From Datisca glomerata (Eukaryota; Streptophyta; Magnoliopsida; Cucurbitales; Datiscaceae), in the NCBI GenBank assembly GCA_003255025.1, contig QANY01000261.1:2324973-2388972 (forward strand): 64,000 nucleotides of DNA, written 5' to 3'. The translations under genes and the position numbers were made by a program. This document shows, piece by piece, positions 48,701-60,556 of this stretch. The number at the start of each line of letters is the position of its first letter. Position 1 is the first letter of the stretch. Under the pieces are notes generated by a model. That model had not been told where the DNA came from. It searched no databases and saw nothing but the letters and a program-made list of their open reading frames with translations.

Positions 48701-49515
48701 GTCGGCATTCACGAAAGGGTGACTAGCTGAAAAAATATTCATACTAGTAATGCACAACCCTAAGTCTCAATGTAAGCATGAGTGAGTATGCATGGTAGTA
48801 TGTAGCATATGCATGTTCATAATATGTGTCCAAAGGCCAAAGTGTCATGATAAATGAATATAGTCATGTAACATTTTCTACCAATATTATTCTCATATAT
48901 GATAGATACAACTCAATGATGTGTTCATAATCATTTCTAGAGACAATTTATTAAAATCAGGAGCAAATGTACCATCGCTTTCTGATGTTGAGATAACTAA
49001 CTAGGGCGAAGTTCATTAAGAAATGGTCAGGCAGTAGGTGCATATGTTGGGGTGACGTCTGTAGACGATTCAACTTTTAAAAGTGCATACACGTAGGAAC
49101 CTGCATGATACTGCCTAAGAAGGTGCACACATAGACAAAAATATAATCAAGTTGCCTAAGGAGGCGCGTGGATATTGGACTATCAATATCGGTCATGCTC
49201 AAAGGGTTATATACCCATCCTACTTCAGATTTTATCAGGCATCAGTTCATACTTTGAGCTTTCATGCTCATTCATTCTTGCTTTGAACCGTTATCATGCC
49301 TCATGCATCCCTACTTCGCACATACGTCGCTCTTACGTACTACTTTTAACTTGAGTATATTCATAATAAAACTCTAAGTTAGATTCAATTTATATGACAA
49401 GAGCCATATGCCGTAGCGGCAAGCATAGCAAATAGTTAAGATAACTAGTGTATTTTAGACACGTTATGGTGGTCAAATTCCGCTTTGAAGGGATTCGCAA
49501 CAACGACTAAGTTCC
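48701..49515. other. Retroelement-associated non-coding sequence
   Basis: No open frame or domain is seen. It probably belongs to LTR or untranslated sequence of the gypsy element. A word near GGTGCATA/GGTGCACA with CCTAAG-AGG recurs around 49,035-49,165. Confidence 0.4.
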
Positions 49516-49970
49516 ACCCAACTACCTTTGCTGAGATGTCTTCATTGTATTTCAGGACAAACTTTACCAAGATGTCTTAAGTGCATCCCAGGGACATACT
49601 CTGCTGGAATGTCCCAAATGCGTTCCTGGAACAAGCTTTCACTGAAACGTCTTTAAAACGTTCCAAGATCAATCTTTGCTAAAATGTCTTAAATGTGTTC
49701 TAGTAACTAACTTCACTGAAATGTCTTACACGCATTTCAGGAACAATCTTTGTTGAAACGTTTTAAATGCATTCCAGAAACAACTTTCACTGAAACGTCT
49801 TAAATGCGTTCTTGGAACTGACTTCGCTAAAACGTCTTACACGCATTTCAGGAACAACATTTGCCGAAATGTCTTACACGCGTTTCAGGAACAACCTTTG
49901 CTGAAATGTCTTAAATGCATTCCAGGAGCTAACTTTGCTGAAACGTCTTAATTGCATTTTAGGATGACGG
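49516..49970. repeat. Minisatellite, unit about 38-41 bp, about 11 copies
   Basis: The repeating pattern is TTTGCTGAAATGTCTTAAAT then GCATTCCAGGAACAAC, with variants. Several units contain the palindromic pair CTGAAATG and CATTTCAG around TCTTACACG, so single strands could fold. It lies inside the gypsy element, in its non-coding part. Confidence 0.85.
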
Positions 49971-50374
49971 ACCCGTTATAAGTTTTTGGGCTATTTTGAT
50001 AATCATAAAAGTTGAAGTAAAAATTACAATGCTAAACATGATAGTTTTTCATGTACTTAAAGTTGAACGTCGTCGATACGACTTGAAGCGTTTAAGGGTC
50101 ATCCCATCGGTAATGTCTACCATCAGTTGTGGAGGTGGTCTCATGTGGCCCTTTCATACAACACATGATTTCCTTTGTACTTGATATACACGCCTTCGAG
50201 TTTTTGTAATGTATATGTCTTTGGGCTTCATCAAAACAATCACCTTTAATTTCGCGTCATCATGCCTTGATAGTGTACATCGGTTCGAGCTCGCTTTGTT
50301 CAACACACCACTGCATCTAACCATTTTTTATTGTTAGATGGCTGACGCAAGCCACTTTAGGGTGAGAATGCACC

Positions 50375-50527
50375 TAAACGCCTTCTCACTTTGAGTTGGG
50401 AAGACGTCAGGCCTTCCCACCCACAGTGGGAAGCCCTTAACACGGCTTCCCCAAGTGGGGAAGGCCATTAGACGCCTTCCCCAAGTGGGGAAGGCCTTAA
50501 CCCGCCTTCCCCAAAATGGGGAAGGCA
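50375..50527. repeat. Array of GC-rich palindromes, about 30-bp spacing, 4-5 units
   Basis: GCCTTCCCCAAGTGGGG followed by AAGGC is a 9-bp perfect inverted repeat with a 4-base centre. Versions lie at about 50,411-50,434, 50,444-50,466, 50,474-50,495 and 50,504-50,526, with a degenerate one at 50,380-50,403. It is much richer in GC than its surroundings and ends where the TA/TG microsatellite begins. Confidence 0.85.
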
Positions 50528-50545
50528 TGTAATGCTATCTTTTTT

Positions 50546-50596
50546 GTATGTATGTATATATATATGTGTGTGTGTGTGTATGTATATATATGTGTA

Positions 50597-50675
<79 letters not shown>

Positions 50676-50760
50676 ATGTATGTATATATATGTATATGTA
50701 TATGTGTATGTATGTATATGTCTATGTGTATGTATGTATATATATGTATATGTGTATGTA
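50546..50760. repeat. TA/TG microsatellite, compound
   Basis: Blocks of (TG)n, (TA)n and TGTATG words make up about 215 bases, including a TA run of about 30 bases near 50,605-50,638 and a TG run near 50,640-50,664. The apparent open frames here are artefacts. Confidence 0.95.
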
Positions 50761-50812
50761 TCTTTTTTGTTTTGTTGTTTTTTTATCTGCTGCAACTCAC
50801 CGTCTCTTCCGG

Positions 50813-52320
50813 TCAAGCTGGTCGCGTAGCATGTGGGGGGAAAGAAAGGTTCCCCACGACTTCTATGTTCACGCTAATGATATCCCCCTTTTGGAGCTTG
50901 TCATTAAAAATTCGTCTTAAAGTCTTACAATCTTTGGTCATATGAGTGGTGTCTTGGTGGAACCGCAATACCAAGGTGATTTTTTTTCTTCTCTGGTGGG
51001 TAAGTTTTCCACCCAAGATCTCCGCACAACGTTATCCTTGACCTAAACATCTAACAACACTTCCACCTTATCCATGTAGTAGGGGAAATGTGGTGGATCA
51101 TCCTTTTCACTTCTATCCTGTTTTGCACCTCATTCTTGGGGTTGTGCCGTGGCAACTTGCTGTGTGTATCTTGCATGTGGCCATGCAAGTCCCCCGTGCT
51201 CACTCTGCTCTGTAACCTCTGGCATGGACACCGAAGCGTTGGTGCGTTGAGCAGCTACATGGAGGCGTGAGAAAGTGGCGATGTCGAGGTTCTCCAAATG
51301 CGTTCTATACTCATTCATCATTCCGCAGATGCACATCTTCACCAAGTCTTCCTCCTTCCACTCTTTTTGGCAATCCAGTGCTTTGTCTTTGAACCGTCTG
51401 ACGTAAGTCATCAGGTCTTCGTCTTTCTTTTGAAGCTCACACCCCAACTCAAGTATGTTCATCTTTTCCTCAGACACAAAAAACTGTCATGAAGGCAGAA
51501 ACCATATGCAACCATGTTAAAATCGATCCCAGCGCCAGATTGATGTACCATGTGTATGCTCGCTTAGTTAGCGATTTTGAAAACTTTCTCAGCCTCATGG
51601 AATCATCACATTCGTGTGGGCCTAAGTCATCAACAAAACATACGTGCTCTCTAGCACATCCTTCCTTCCCACTATACTTATAGAGCTTTGGGGGCACATA
51701 ATCAGAGGGATATGGTTTCATGGCCAGCTCGCGTGGGTAAGGGGGGACGGAAGTCCACTATCATCTTGCTCAGGGAGGCTTTGACGCGCTCCATCTCCAA
51801 CACCTTTTGTAGTGTCTCTTTGGTAATAAAAGGGCTTATGTTAGTGCCATCGACCAGGATGACATGTCCCAGCGCGGGATGCGTGAAGGCTGTCGGGAAG
51901 GCTGCTGGCGAAATGATAATATTTGTGACCCATGTTCTGATCATCGTTTGATGTCCCTGACCCAGATGAGCCCCTATGATTTATTAGTGAAATCTGTATA
52001 TTGGCGTCAGTCTGGTTTGTCGTGTGATGAGGGATAACATGAACAACAAGCGGTGGTGGATGAGGGTTCTGGGCACCTGTGAGGAGAGCAGTCAGCGTAT
52101 TTAAAAGGGTACGAATCTCAGCGTTAGAGGCCCGAAGCTCCCTGATGGCGTTAGTCTGCTCAATCGCCGTCATTATAGCAGCAGTAACAGCGGGGAGGCT
52201 GATTCTCTCCCTGGAAGTAGTATCTTCCATGTCATGGTTCTCAATAGTTACGTTAAAATTCTCTCCTTCCAAATGAGAAGAAGCTTTTGTGATTCGACTA
52301 CGCCCAGCCGTACTTGAAGA
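50813..52320 (-). pseudogene. gypsy gag pseudogene (Retrotrans_gag type)
   Basis: From 52,310 the - strand reads AGRSRITKASSHLEGENFNV, with ACG where the sister copy has the ATG start. Downstream come ITKETLQKVLEMERVKASLS and YKYSGKEGCAREHVCFVDDL. Then LRKFSKSLTKRAYTWYINLA and MSEEKMNILELGCELQKKDE, DLMTYVRRFKDKALDC match the gag core. A part reading HMTKDCKTLRRIF near 50,960 may be the region before protease. Several frameshifts and stops are present. Confidence 0.75.
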
Positions 52321-52366
52321 AAGAAGAAAATGGTAGACAGAACACTCCCCAGTGGAGTCGTCAAAA

Positions 52367-52778
52367 TGTTTCAGGGTTTGGGTTGAAGTGTGTATGGATG
52401 ATCTAGTCTATGCCAAGTATGCCTGGGAACGTGGGAGTTGGTGGTCAGAGGGTGAATGACAAACAACCTTAGGCAACCGTCAGGAGGTGAAAAATTCTTT
52501 TAAGACTCTAAGGTAGGTGAGAAATTCGAGGAGAGAATATTATCAGTGTTTGATCTCAGGATCTGTGAGAATTGATTGCCCCCATAATGGTGATATGGAC
52601 CTCTTTATATAGATGGAGTCGAGTGGGGACCGCACGCATGTCCCTCGTGGTAATCGTGTGACAAATATGTGAACACATCTAACACGTACTTCACAAACTT
52701 AAAATGACGCCACATTAATAAATGTGGTCACACCTCATTCTCTCAACTGGTCATGCCTCAGCCAAATCGAGCAGTCGA
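52367..52778 (-). repeat. gypsy LTR copy (right), cut by copia insertion
   Basis: It begins TGTTTCAGGGTTTGG and shares about 300 bases with 48,164 onward. It is truncated at 52,778, where copia copy 2 starts TGTTGGGGG. The remainder is not found beyond the copia element. Confidence 0.6.
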
Positions 52779-54917
52779 TGTTGGGGGTTATGCCCTCAAA
52801 GCATGTGTATTGACATTTTGATATGAAATTTAAAGAGGATTACATTTTTCTTTTAATTGTTCTTTTACATTATTGTTGAATAATTCATATAAATATCTGA
52901 AAATTTCATATTCATTAATGAGACTATGATATTGTATTACTACGAGAAAATTAATATTATAGATAATGAATAAAATTGTCAACAACATATTAAAGTATGG
53001 AATCTTCAATGAATGTTTGCTAGTACGGTTCACTAAGTATTATGAATGCGTGTGATCTCGATCTGGATCATTGATGTGGATATACATCTTAGTGAAATTA
53101 TTTTATATAATAAGATTATATATGACAAGACCAATGTGAATTAATATATTTATTAAAGCGCCGTTTATCATAAAAATTTAATACACATCAATTCGATGAT
53201 TATATGTAGATCAGTCTGAATCTTGAGTAGTCAAGAACTCTTATGCATGTTTACTGGATCTTTTGATTCACTCGTTAATGTCTGTTTATTAATCAGGCTA
53301 GTGACTTTTATTTTGGAGATTTAGTGATGTGGATGACTCGAGGCATGATCTTACAAGTTTTGGAATCTAAGTTTTTCTAACAAACCATATATTGGTTCCC
53401 TCAAGTGTTAATTCTGGAACTGAATGGTTATTGAGCTCAAATTAATAATAAGATTATAAATTAGTCATTCACTAGTGGGTTAATGATACTTAAGGATCAA
53501 TAGGTAATTAGAAGGGACGGTAATTTTGACCAGTTTTAATTTATGAACCAATAATTGGAGGACAAAACTACATGAAATGATTATGTCAGTGGACTACATG
53601 AGAATACTCTGTAAATACATTCTCTCTAAGAGTGCAATTTCATATTTATAGTGAAATAATAATGGAATTAATAAATAAGATTATTTAATTAAACAGTTTA
53701 ATTAATAATCTGATTTATTGGAGCTTAAGATTATAGGTTTATGGTCTTCAAGTCACCTCTATACTATGATGTCTAGGGTATGAATATTTCAAGATATGAG
53801 AAAATGACTGACTTGCAAAAAGAATTTTTATTCCGGGGCTAGTACATAATTATGAGATAATTATGTGTGATTAATTAATTAATTGAATTATTTATATAGT
53901 TAAATATAATTTTTGAAAATTATATATATATATATAAATAAATAATTATCAAATTTTTTTAATTATTGATAAGTGAGGCGTAATATCTAATTTGTCAAAT
54001 TAGATAATTAAATTATTATTAGATAATAATTTAAATCAACTAAATCTGTTATTTGTGAAATAATAGATAAGTTAGTTGATAGAGATAATCAGATATATTA
54101 ATCTTAAATTAACTCTTATCTAGATAATTATCTGATTAAAGTAAATATTTAATTCGTAGTATTTGCCACGTGTCAGTCACTAATAGGGTATCGAAAATTA
54201 ATATGGACTACTGTGATGCCACGTGGTACTACAATAGTGAGTATGCAACACTGTCGTGCCACATGACACTATAGTGGTGCTGTGAGACACTGTGCTGGCT
54301 CACGACACACTACAGTGTCACGTGGCACTGCAATTGTGCACAATTCTTGCGGGTCCCATTACAATTGGTAATTTTATAATTAAATATTATTTCAGTTTAT
54401 CCTTAAAAATATGATACGCCATTATCTAGAATATATACATATATTATTCTAATGGCCTAGGTGGTTGAAAGAAGAGTATAAAATCGATTGATAAGATCAT
54501 CAGTTCGTCAATCAAGAGTTGAATCGAGAACACGATTGGTGTTATAGAGATTTTTTTCCGTGATTAAACGTTAATCAAATCTCCAAAAAAATAATCATCA
54601 CATTCTTTTAGAGAATCGTCTAACTAAAGTTCTTCTCAATAAATATCTAAATCTCATGTGTTGAGAACATTTAGAGACAAAAAAAGTGTCTTGTAATATT
54701 CTACGTGCCCACACACGTCTTAGTGCGTTGAGGATTGACTTAGAAGATCTTGATGTGGATCTCGAAATCTACTGATTGTTGAAACGGAGGACCGATTGAT
54801 TTTTGCAAGGATACTTGATATAGACTACATGAGGTATCAAAGCCAGGTTTCGATCCTGGGACCTTTGGGTTATGGGCCCACCATGCTTCCGCCGCGCACG
54901 CGCCAAGACGACCAGCA
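52779..54917 (+). repeat. Left LTR of copia copy 2
   Basis: The 3' border is placed at CCAGCA (54,916-54,917) by analogy with the TSD-defined end of copy 1. The site TGGTATCAGAG follows two bases later. The LTR is about 2,139 bp, long for copia. Cassettes built on GCCACGTGGTACTA recur at 54,160-54,340, in words pairing CACGTG with GACACTACAGTG. Confidence 0.65.
54833..54905 (-). pseudogene. Initiator tRNA-Met-derived sequence at the LTR/PBS junction
   Basis: On the - strand the sequence from the D-arm to the 3' end reads GGAAGCATGGTGGGCCCATA, ACCCAAAGGTCCCAGGATCG and AAACCTGGCTTTGATACC. This equals plant initiator tRNA-Met (anticodon CAU) with about three differences in 58 bases. A duplicated GCGC-rich stretch replaces the start, and the 5' acceptor strand is not preserved, so a functional tRNA is unlikely. 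It lies directly upstream of the primer-binding site, which such elements pair with this same tRNA. Confidence 0.85.
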
Positions 54918-54919
54918 AG

Positions 54920-54930
54920 TGGTATCAGAG
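54920..54930 (+). other. Primer-binding site of copia copy 2
   Basis: TGGTATCAGAG is complementary to the 3' end of plant initiator tRNA-Met, the usual copia primer. The following TGG departs from the expected CCA. A second PBS-like AGGTATCAAAGCCAGG lies at 54,832-54,847 as part of the tRNA-derived segment. Confidence 0.8.
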
Positions 54931-56829
54931 TGGTTTTTATATATTTATATGTTAAATGTTGTATGAGGTTTCTTGCATTATTCATATAATATGATATATG
55001 TATGATGATAGATGGTTATATTTTTTGAATGTATGGATAATAATGGATCGTTAATTGTATGGTGATTATTGGGTTAAGCTTTGTTTTAATTTTTTCTTGA
55101 TCTTGCGTAAGCTGAATTGAGACGTAGAAATTTTTATAATTTTATTTTCAATATTATTATAATTATTCCGAACTTAAGAAGGCGAAGAAAGCACGAGACG
55201 AACAACAGAAATTTATTGTTCACGTGAAAACATTGTTCACACCGGAAATTTTCTGTGCCAGTGGAGGTGAACAATGCCGATGGTGAACAGTGGTTGTCTG
55301 GTGCGGCAGCGGCTGCCGGCGGTGAGATGGGCAGCGGTGGTGATGGGCAGCGATTGGAGAGTCCTATCGTCAGTGACAACTGTTGTCGTGTTTTAAGAAA
55401 GTTTTCAACAAATCATACAACCAACTTTATCACCTAAGTATTTCATTAAAACCCAAACTCTTTTAGTTATCCATTAAAATTTTGAAATTAATATAATTTT
55501 GAAATTAATATAATTTTAAAATTAATATTAATTTTTGATTTTATGAAAATTAAAAATTAATAGGTTGATTGAGTTTGACCCAAGTTTGACCAAATCAAAT
55601 AAAATATTTATTTGACTAAGTCAAAGTCAGCTATATTAAAAAGAATAATTATAGAAATTATTTTAATTAAGGAAAATAGTTTTCTAATTATTGTTCAAAG
55701 CTTGAAGATTATGAAGATGAATATCATGAGGAGAATGCAATATTTGAAAAACATGTATTCTTGAAGTCCACTTTGTAATTTATTTCTTTATTTCAAGGGT
55801 AGTAATTTAGAAATACCTAATAGTCACTCGGTCCATTATTATTGTATTTAATCGTTAAATAATTATTTAATTGTTATGTTTGATAAAATGTCCATACATT
55901 AGTCGATCACATGCATATATGAAAATCACACACAATATTATTTAATCATGCATCTCATCTGCTTTATGAAATCAATTGCATGTAAACTGCTATATTTTAA
56001 CTAGTTAAAGCTTGGTAATCACACCACTATAGTAACATTTAGGTTAACCGACTTTAGTAAAAGAGTTTTATTAAAGTTTGATGAATATAATTAATTAGTT
56101 AATCTAAGTTCACCTAATTATGACTTAAGCACTTCAGAAAGTTAAATAAACTTAGACCAATGAAATTGAATTAACTGATAATTAAATATTCATCGAATTA
56201 TTATTTTAACTAGTAATTAATTTGAAATTAATTGATTAGCTAAAATAGAAACACATTATCCTAAAATAGTGAATGGGAGAAGGTTGACATGTCTATGTAA
56301 CCTATGGTCTCCATCATTAGTACAACATAGTGAGGTGCAGTGAGGGCCTCGAGATTACTTTGTTTTCATCCTCCTAAGGAAAGTTTCAAGCTGTACCAAT
56401 ACCAAGGTTGGACTTTTTAAGAAGATAGGAGGAAATGATGTAGTTTAGTTTTGACCGAGCCTAAGGCGACATATTCTGAATGAAGTCATGAAATCTGAAA
56501 TGATGAGTTACACTCACAAAGTCACTATTAAGCGTTCATGTGGATAGTTGTAACTTGACCGAATAAGCGATACTTTAATGTTAAAAGAGAAGATATGTGA
56601 TATTTTAAGTTTTAATTAATAAGGATGAGAATGTCTTATAGACAGTCTGAGGTTAATCTGATCGACCCTAAAGCGGCACATTAATCGTTAGGTTGCTTTA
56701 TCATGATTAACAAATACCAAATTTATGTATTTATTATGATTGCATCCATGCATCACGTTTATTTTTTGAATTCTAGATATTTATCAATTATATTGAATCA
56801 TGTATGTTTTAAATTTCAGTTATCAATAT
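54931..56829 (+). other. Long 5' leader of copia copy 2
   Basis: AT-rich and non-coding except for a GC-rich block near 55,250-55,350 of GGC/GCAGCGG triplets, which copy 1 shares in altered form at 1,260-1,340. It aligns with 1,217-2,890 of copy 1. Confidence 0.65.
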
Positions 56830-59800
56830 TATATTTGCCTAGGCAATCATGCTACTGCTTTCCTCGCTCTTGAGAAATTAAATGGTGATAATTTCGTACG
56901 TTAAAAATCAAATATGAACTTAATGTTGATTTATGATAACCATAAGTTCGTTTTTATTGAAAAATGTCCTGAGGAGCCAGCCGCTAACACCCTAAGAATG
57001 TTAAGGACAAAATGATGCTTGGATCATATCAAACAACAAGGAGAAGTGCTACATACTTGTGAGTATGAATGATGTTCTGAGAATCAAGCATGAAAGCATG
57101 AATATTACATATGAGATTATGAAATATTTACATGAAAAATTTGGGCAGCAGTCCGATCAAAGTCATCATGAGGCCACTAAGAGCTATATGACAACTAAGA
57201 TGAGGAAGGGTACTTCTGTTCGAGAACATATTTTGAACATGATTAACATAATGCACGAGGCAGAAGTACATGGAGCGACCATTGATGAGCAGACTCAAGT
57301 TAGCATCATACTAGAGTCGTTCACACAAGCTTTTTCTATGTTCATAACCAACTATGTTATGAACAAGTTGCAATTCAACATGACCCAATTGTTGAATGAA
57401 CTGTAGATTTTTCAATCACTCAACCTTAGAATGACCAAAGAGGGTGAAACAAATGTTGTCGAGCAAAAACCTTCTTCCAATATTATTAAGAACATGAAAA
57501 TGAAGAAGAACAATGGTAAGGACAAGAGTAAAAACAAAAGAGTAAAGAAAACCAAGACATCGTTGAAAGCCAAGAAGAACAGGAAAGACTGCAAGCTTGA
57601 AGGAAAGTGTTTCCACTGTGGGGTTAAAGGTCATTCGAAGAGAAAATGTAACAAGTATCTCTCTAAGCTGAAAAAGAATAACAAATATGATTTACTTGTA
57701 CTTGAAACTTGTTTAGTAGAATATGATTTGCCATCTTGCATACTTGATTCAGGAGCTACTAACCATGTATGTTCTTATTTGCAGATGCTTGATTCGTCAA
57801 GGGAGCTGGTTGATGGCGAGGTCGTTTTGAGAGTTTACAGTGGTGCGCTCGTGTGAGCTAAAACATTAGGGAAAATCCTTTTACTTTTTGGATATAATTA
57901 CTTAGTTTTGAACGATGTTTATTATATTCCTGGTTTTTCGAGGAATTTGATTTCTCTTTCATTTTTGCAAGAACAGTTATTCAAAGTTTCTTTCATTAAT
58001 AAAGAGTTTATTATTTCTAAGAATGGATTCGATATTTGTCATGTTAAAATTATAAATAGAATGTATATGCTTAAATCGACTGAACGGTTAAATAATTTTG
58101 AATTATTTAAAGTAACAAAACCTAAAAATAATAAACGACAAAGAGTTTCTCATGATGATAACACGATATTTATGGTATTATAAGTTGGGAAATATTAACT
58201 TAGATAGGTAAAACATGTTAACAAAGCATGGTGTTTTGAGAGAGCTAAAAGTTGGAACTCTTCCTGTTTGTGAATCCTGTCTAGAGGGTAAAATGACCAA
58301 GAGACCTTTCATAGGAAAAAGCCAAAGAGCCAAGGAACCACTTGTGTTAGTACATAGTGATGTTTGTGGACCGATCAATGTACAAGCTAGAGGTGGGTAT
58401 GAGTATTTTGTCACTTTCATTGATGACTACTCAAGATATGGTTATAGTTACCTAATGCATCGAAAGTCTGAAACTTTTGGAAAGTTTAAAGACTTCAAGG
58501 CTGAAGCTGAAAAGCAATTAGGTAAATCATTGAAAACCTTTTGATTCGATCGAGATGGTGAATACTTGGATTTAGAATTCAAGAATTATTTACTGTAGTG
58601 TGGAATCCTATCCCAACTTACACACCTGGAGTACCACAGCAAAATGGTGTTGCAAAGAGGAGAAATCAAAATTTTGGGGATATGGTTATGTCGATGTTAA
58701 GCTACTCATCAATGTCATTTGCATTTTGAGGATATGCACTACACACGACAACTTATATTTTAAATGTAGTGCCTTCTAAGTCCATAAGCAAGATGGCTTT
58801 AGAGTTATGGAATGGCTCCAAACATAGTTTACACAATTTCTGTATATGAGAGGTGTTCAGCTCATGTTCTTAGACCTAAGACCAAAAAGTTAGACTCAAG
58901 GTCTGAGGTATGCATATTCGTTGGCTATTTTCTAGAGACTAGATGTGGATACTTTTATAGTCACAATGATCAAAAGGTGTGTGTTGACAAATGCAACCTT
59001 TCTTGAGCATGACTATATGAAAAACTACAAATCTCGTAATAAAGTAGTTCTCAAAGAATTAGCCGCTGATGAGATTAAACCACCTTCAATTTCTACTGAT
59101 AAACAACAAACTAGAGAAACCACAGTTGGTAAAAGAAACTCTGGTGCAACGTTGTAGCGGGAGGGTTGTGAGATAACTAGTTTACTATAAACTAGAGGGA
59201 CACGTCTTAGTGTCAGACACTAAAAATGACGATCCATTATCTTATGAAAAAGCAATGGATGATCCTGAAAAGGAGAAATGGCAAGATGCCATGAACTAGG
59301 AAATGGAATCTATATATTCCAATTTCGAGAACTTGTAGATCCACTTGAAGATGTCAGACCCATTAGTGTGTAAATGGATATTCAAAAAGAAAAGAGGTAC
59401 ATATGGGAAAGTAGAGATTTTCAAAGCACGGTTAGTAAAAGGGCTATACACAAAGGGAGAGAGTCGATTATGAAGAGACATTCTACCCTATGGCCGTGCT
59501 AAAATCCATTCGCATCATTTTGTCCATAACTGCTAGTTTTGACTATGAGATATATAACAAATGGATGTTAATACAACTTTTCTGAATGGCTCTCTTGAAG
59601 AAAGCATTTATATGATGCAACCAGAAGGGTCAGTACAAAAGGAGCAAGATCAAGAAGTATGCAAGTTGCTTAAATCAATTTATGGATTAAACCAACCATC
59701 TAGATCTTGAAATCTTACATTTGATGAGATTATAAAGTCTTATTGCTTCGAGCAAAATATTGACGAAGCCTGTGTTTATAAATACACCAAAGATAAGATA

Positions 59801-60556
59801 GTGGTTTTTGTAGTTATTTATGTTGATGATATTCTACTCATTGGGAATGATGTAGAAACTTTGTCAAAGGTAAAAAAATGGTTAGCTGATAAATTTCAAA
59901 TGAAAGATTTGAAAGAAGCGAGCTATGTTCTAGGCATCAAATCCTAAGGGATAGAAAGAATAAGTTTTTGGCACTTTCTCAGGCATCTTATATTGATAAT
60001 GTGCTAGAGAGATTCTCTATGGAGAGTTCTAGAAAAGGTCAACAATCGACCAGACATGGAATTGTCCTCTTCAAGGGAGAATGTCCTAAGACACATCAGG
60101 AGGATGGTATGAGAAAGGTTCCTTATGCTTCAGCAGTTGAAAGTCTCATGTATGCCATGTTGTGTACGAGACCAGACATCTGTTATGCAGTGGGAATCGT
60201 AAGTCGTTATCAATCGAATCTAGGTTTGGAACACTGGATTGCAGTAAAGCACATTCTCAAGTATCTTAGGAGAACGAGAAACTATATGCTTGTTTATTCA
60301 GGTGGAGACCTGAACCCCACTTGATATACTGATTCTGATTTTCAATAAGACAGAGACAGTTAAAAGGCAACATCTGGATTTGTATTCACCCTAGGTGGAG
60401 AAGTTGTAGTCTGGAGAAGTATTAAACAATCCAATATTGCAGATTCCACTATGGAAGCCGAATATATAGTGGTTTATGAAGCTGCGAAAGATGCGGTATG
60501 GCTAAAAAAGTTCTATTCTGATTTGGAAGTAGTTTCAGATATGGACAAGCCACTGA
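56830..60556 (+). pseudogene. copia gag-pol pseudogene (copy 2)
   Basis: The start codon seen in copy 1 is lost. Recognisable parts in order: gag FLALEKLNGDNFV (about 56,855) and KMRKGTSVREHILNMINIMH (57,205); CCHC knuckle CFHCGVKGHSKRKC (57,610); protease CILDSGATNHVCS (57,740); GAG-pre-integrase ending LPVCESCLEGKMTKR (58,260); integrase HSDVCGPINVQARGGYEYFV and FIDDYSRYGYS (58,350-58,450); reverse transcriptase VVIYVDDILLIGND (59,810-59,850); RNase H STMEAEYIVVYEAAKDAVWL (60,448-60,505). Stops and frameshifts occur throughout. The frame ends at DMDKPLMI, where a foreign LTR begins. Confidence 0.88.

Larger units (their letters stand above)
47881..52778 (-). mobile_element. Ty3/gypsy-type element with two LTR-gag copies
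   Basis: Gag start plus LTR occur twice in the same orientation: 47,900-48,108 with LTR from 48,164, and 51,130-52,320 with LTR from 52,367. Both LTR copies share TGTTTC-GGG-TT at their inner end, a TATA-like CTATATAAAG on the - strand (48,409 and 52,609), and about 300 bases overall. Between gag and LTR, the - strand shows GTGACTCCACTAGGGAGTG, similar to tRNA-Arg-type primer sites of some gypsy lineages. No protease, reverse transcriptase or integrase was found. A copia element interrupts the right LTR at 52,778. Confidence 0.65.
52779..60556 (+). mobile_element. Ty1/copia element, copy 2, nearly full length but 3' truncated
   Basis: It starts TGTTGGGGGTTATGCC, matching copy 1 at 142. It has an LTR of about 2.1 kb, a primer-binding site TGGTATCAGAG (54,920), a leader of about 1.9 kb, then gag, protease, integrase, reverse transcriptase and RNase H in order. 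It breaks off at about 60,556 in RNase H, where another LTR starts. No 3' LTR is present. Many stops and frameshifts show it is inactive. Confidence 0.85.

Noticed and set aside
50375..50527. CRISPR-like array
   Set aside because: Spacers are far too short and nearly constant, no cas genes exist, and the setting is a plant nuclear retroelement.
50516..50945. Long overlapping open frames of Tyr/Ile/Cys/Val repeats
   Set aside because: They are translations of the TA/TG microsatellite in several frames and on both strands, not protein genes.
54833..54905. Functional tRNA-Met gene on the - strand
   Set aside because: The 5' acceptor strand is missing and a GCGC-rich duplication replaces the start of the D-arm region, so a full cloverleaf cannot form.
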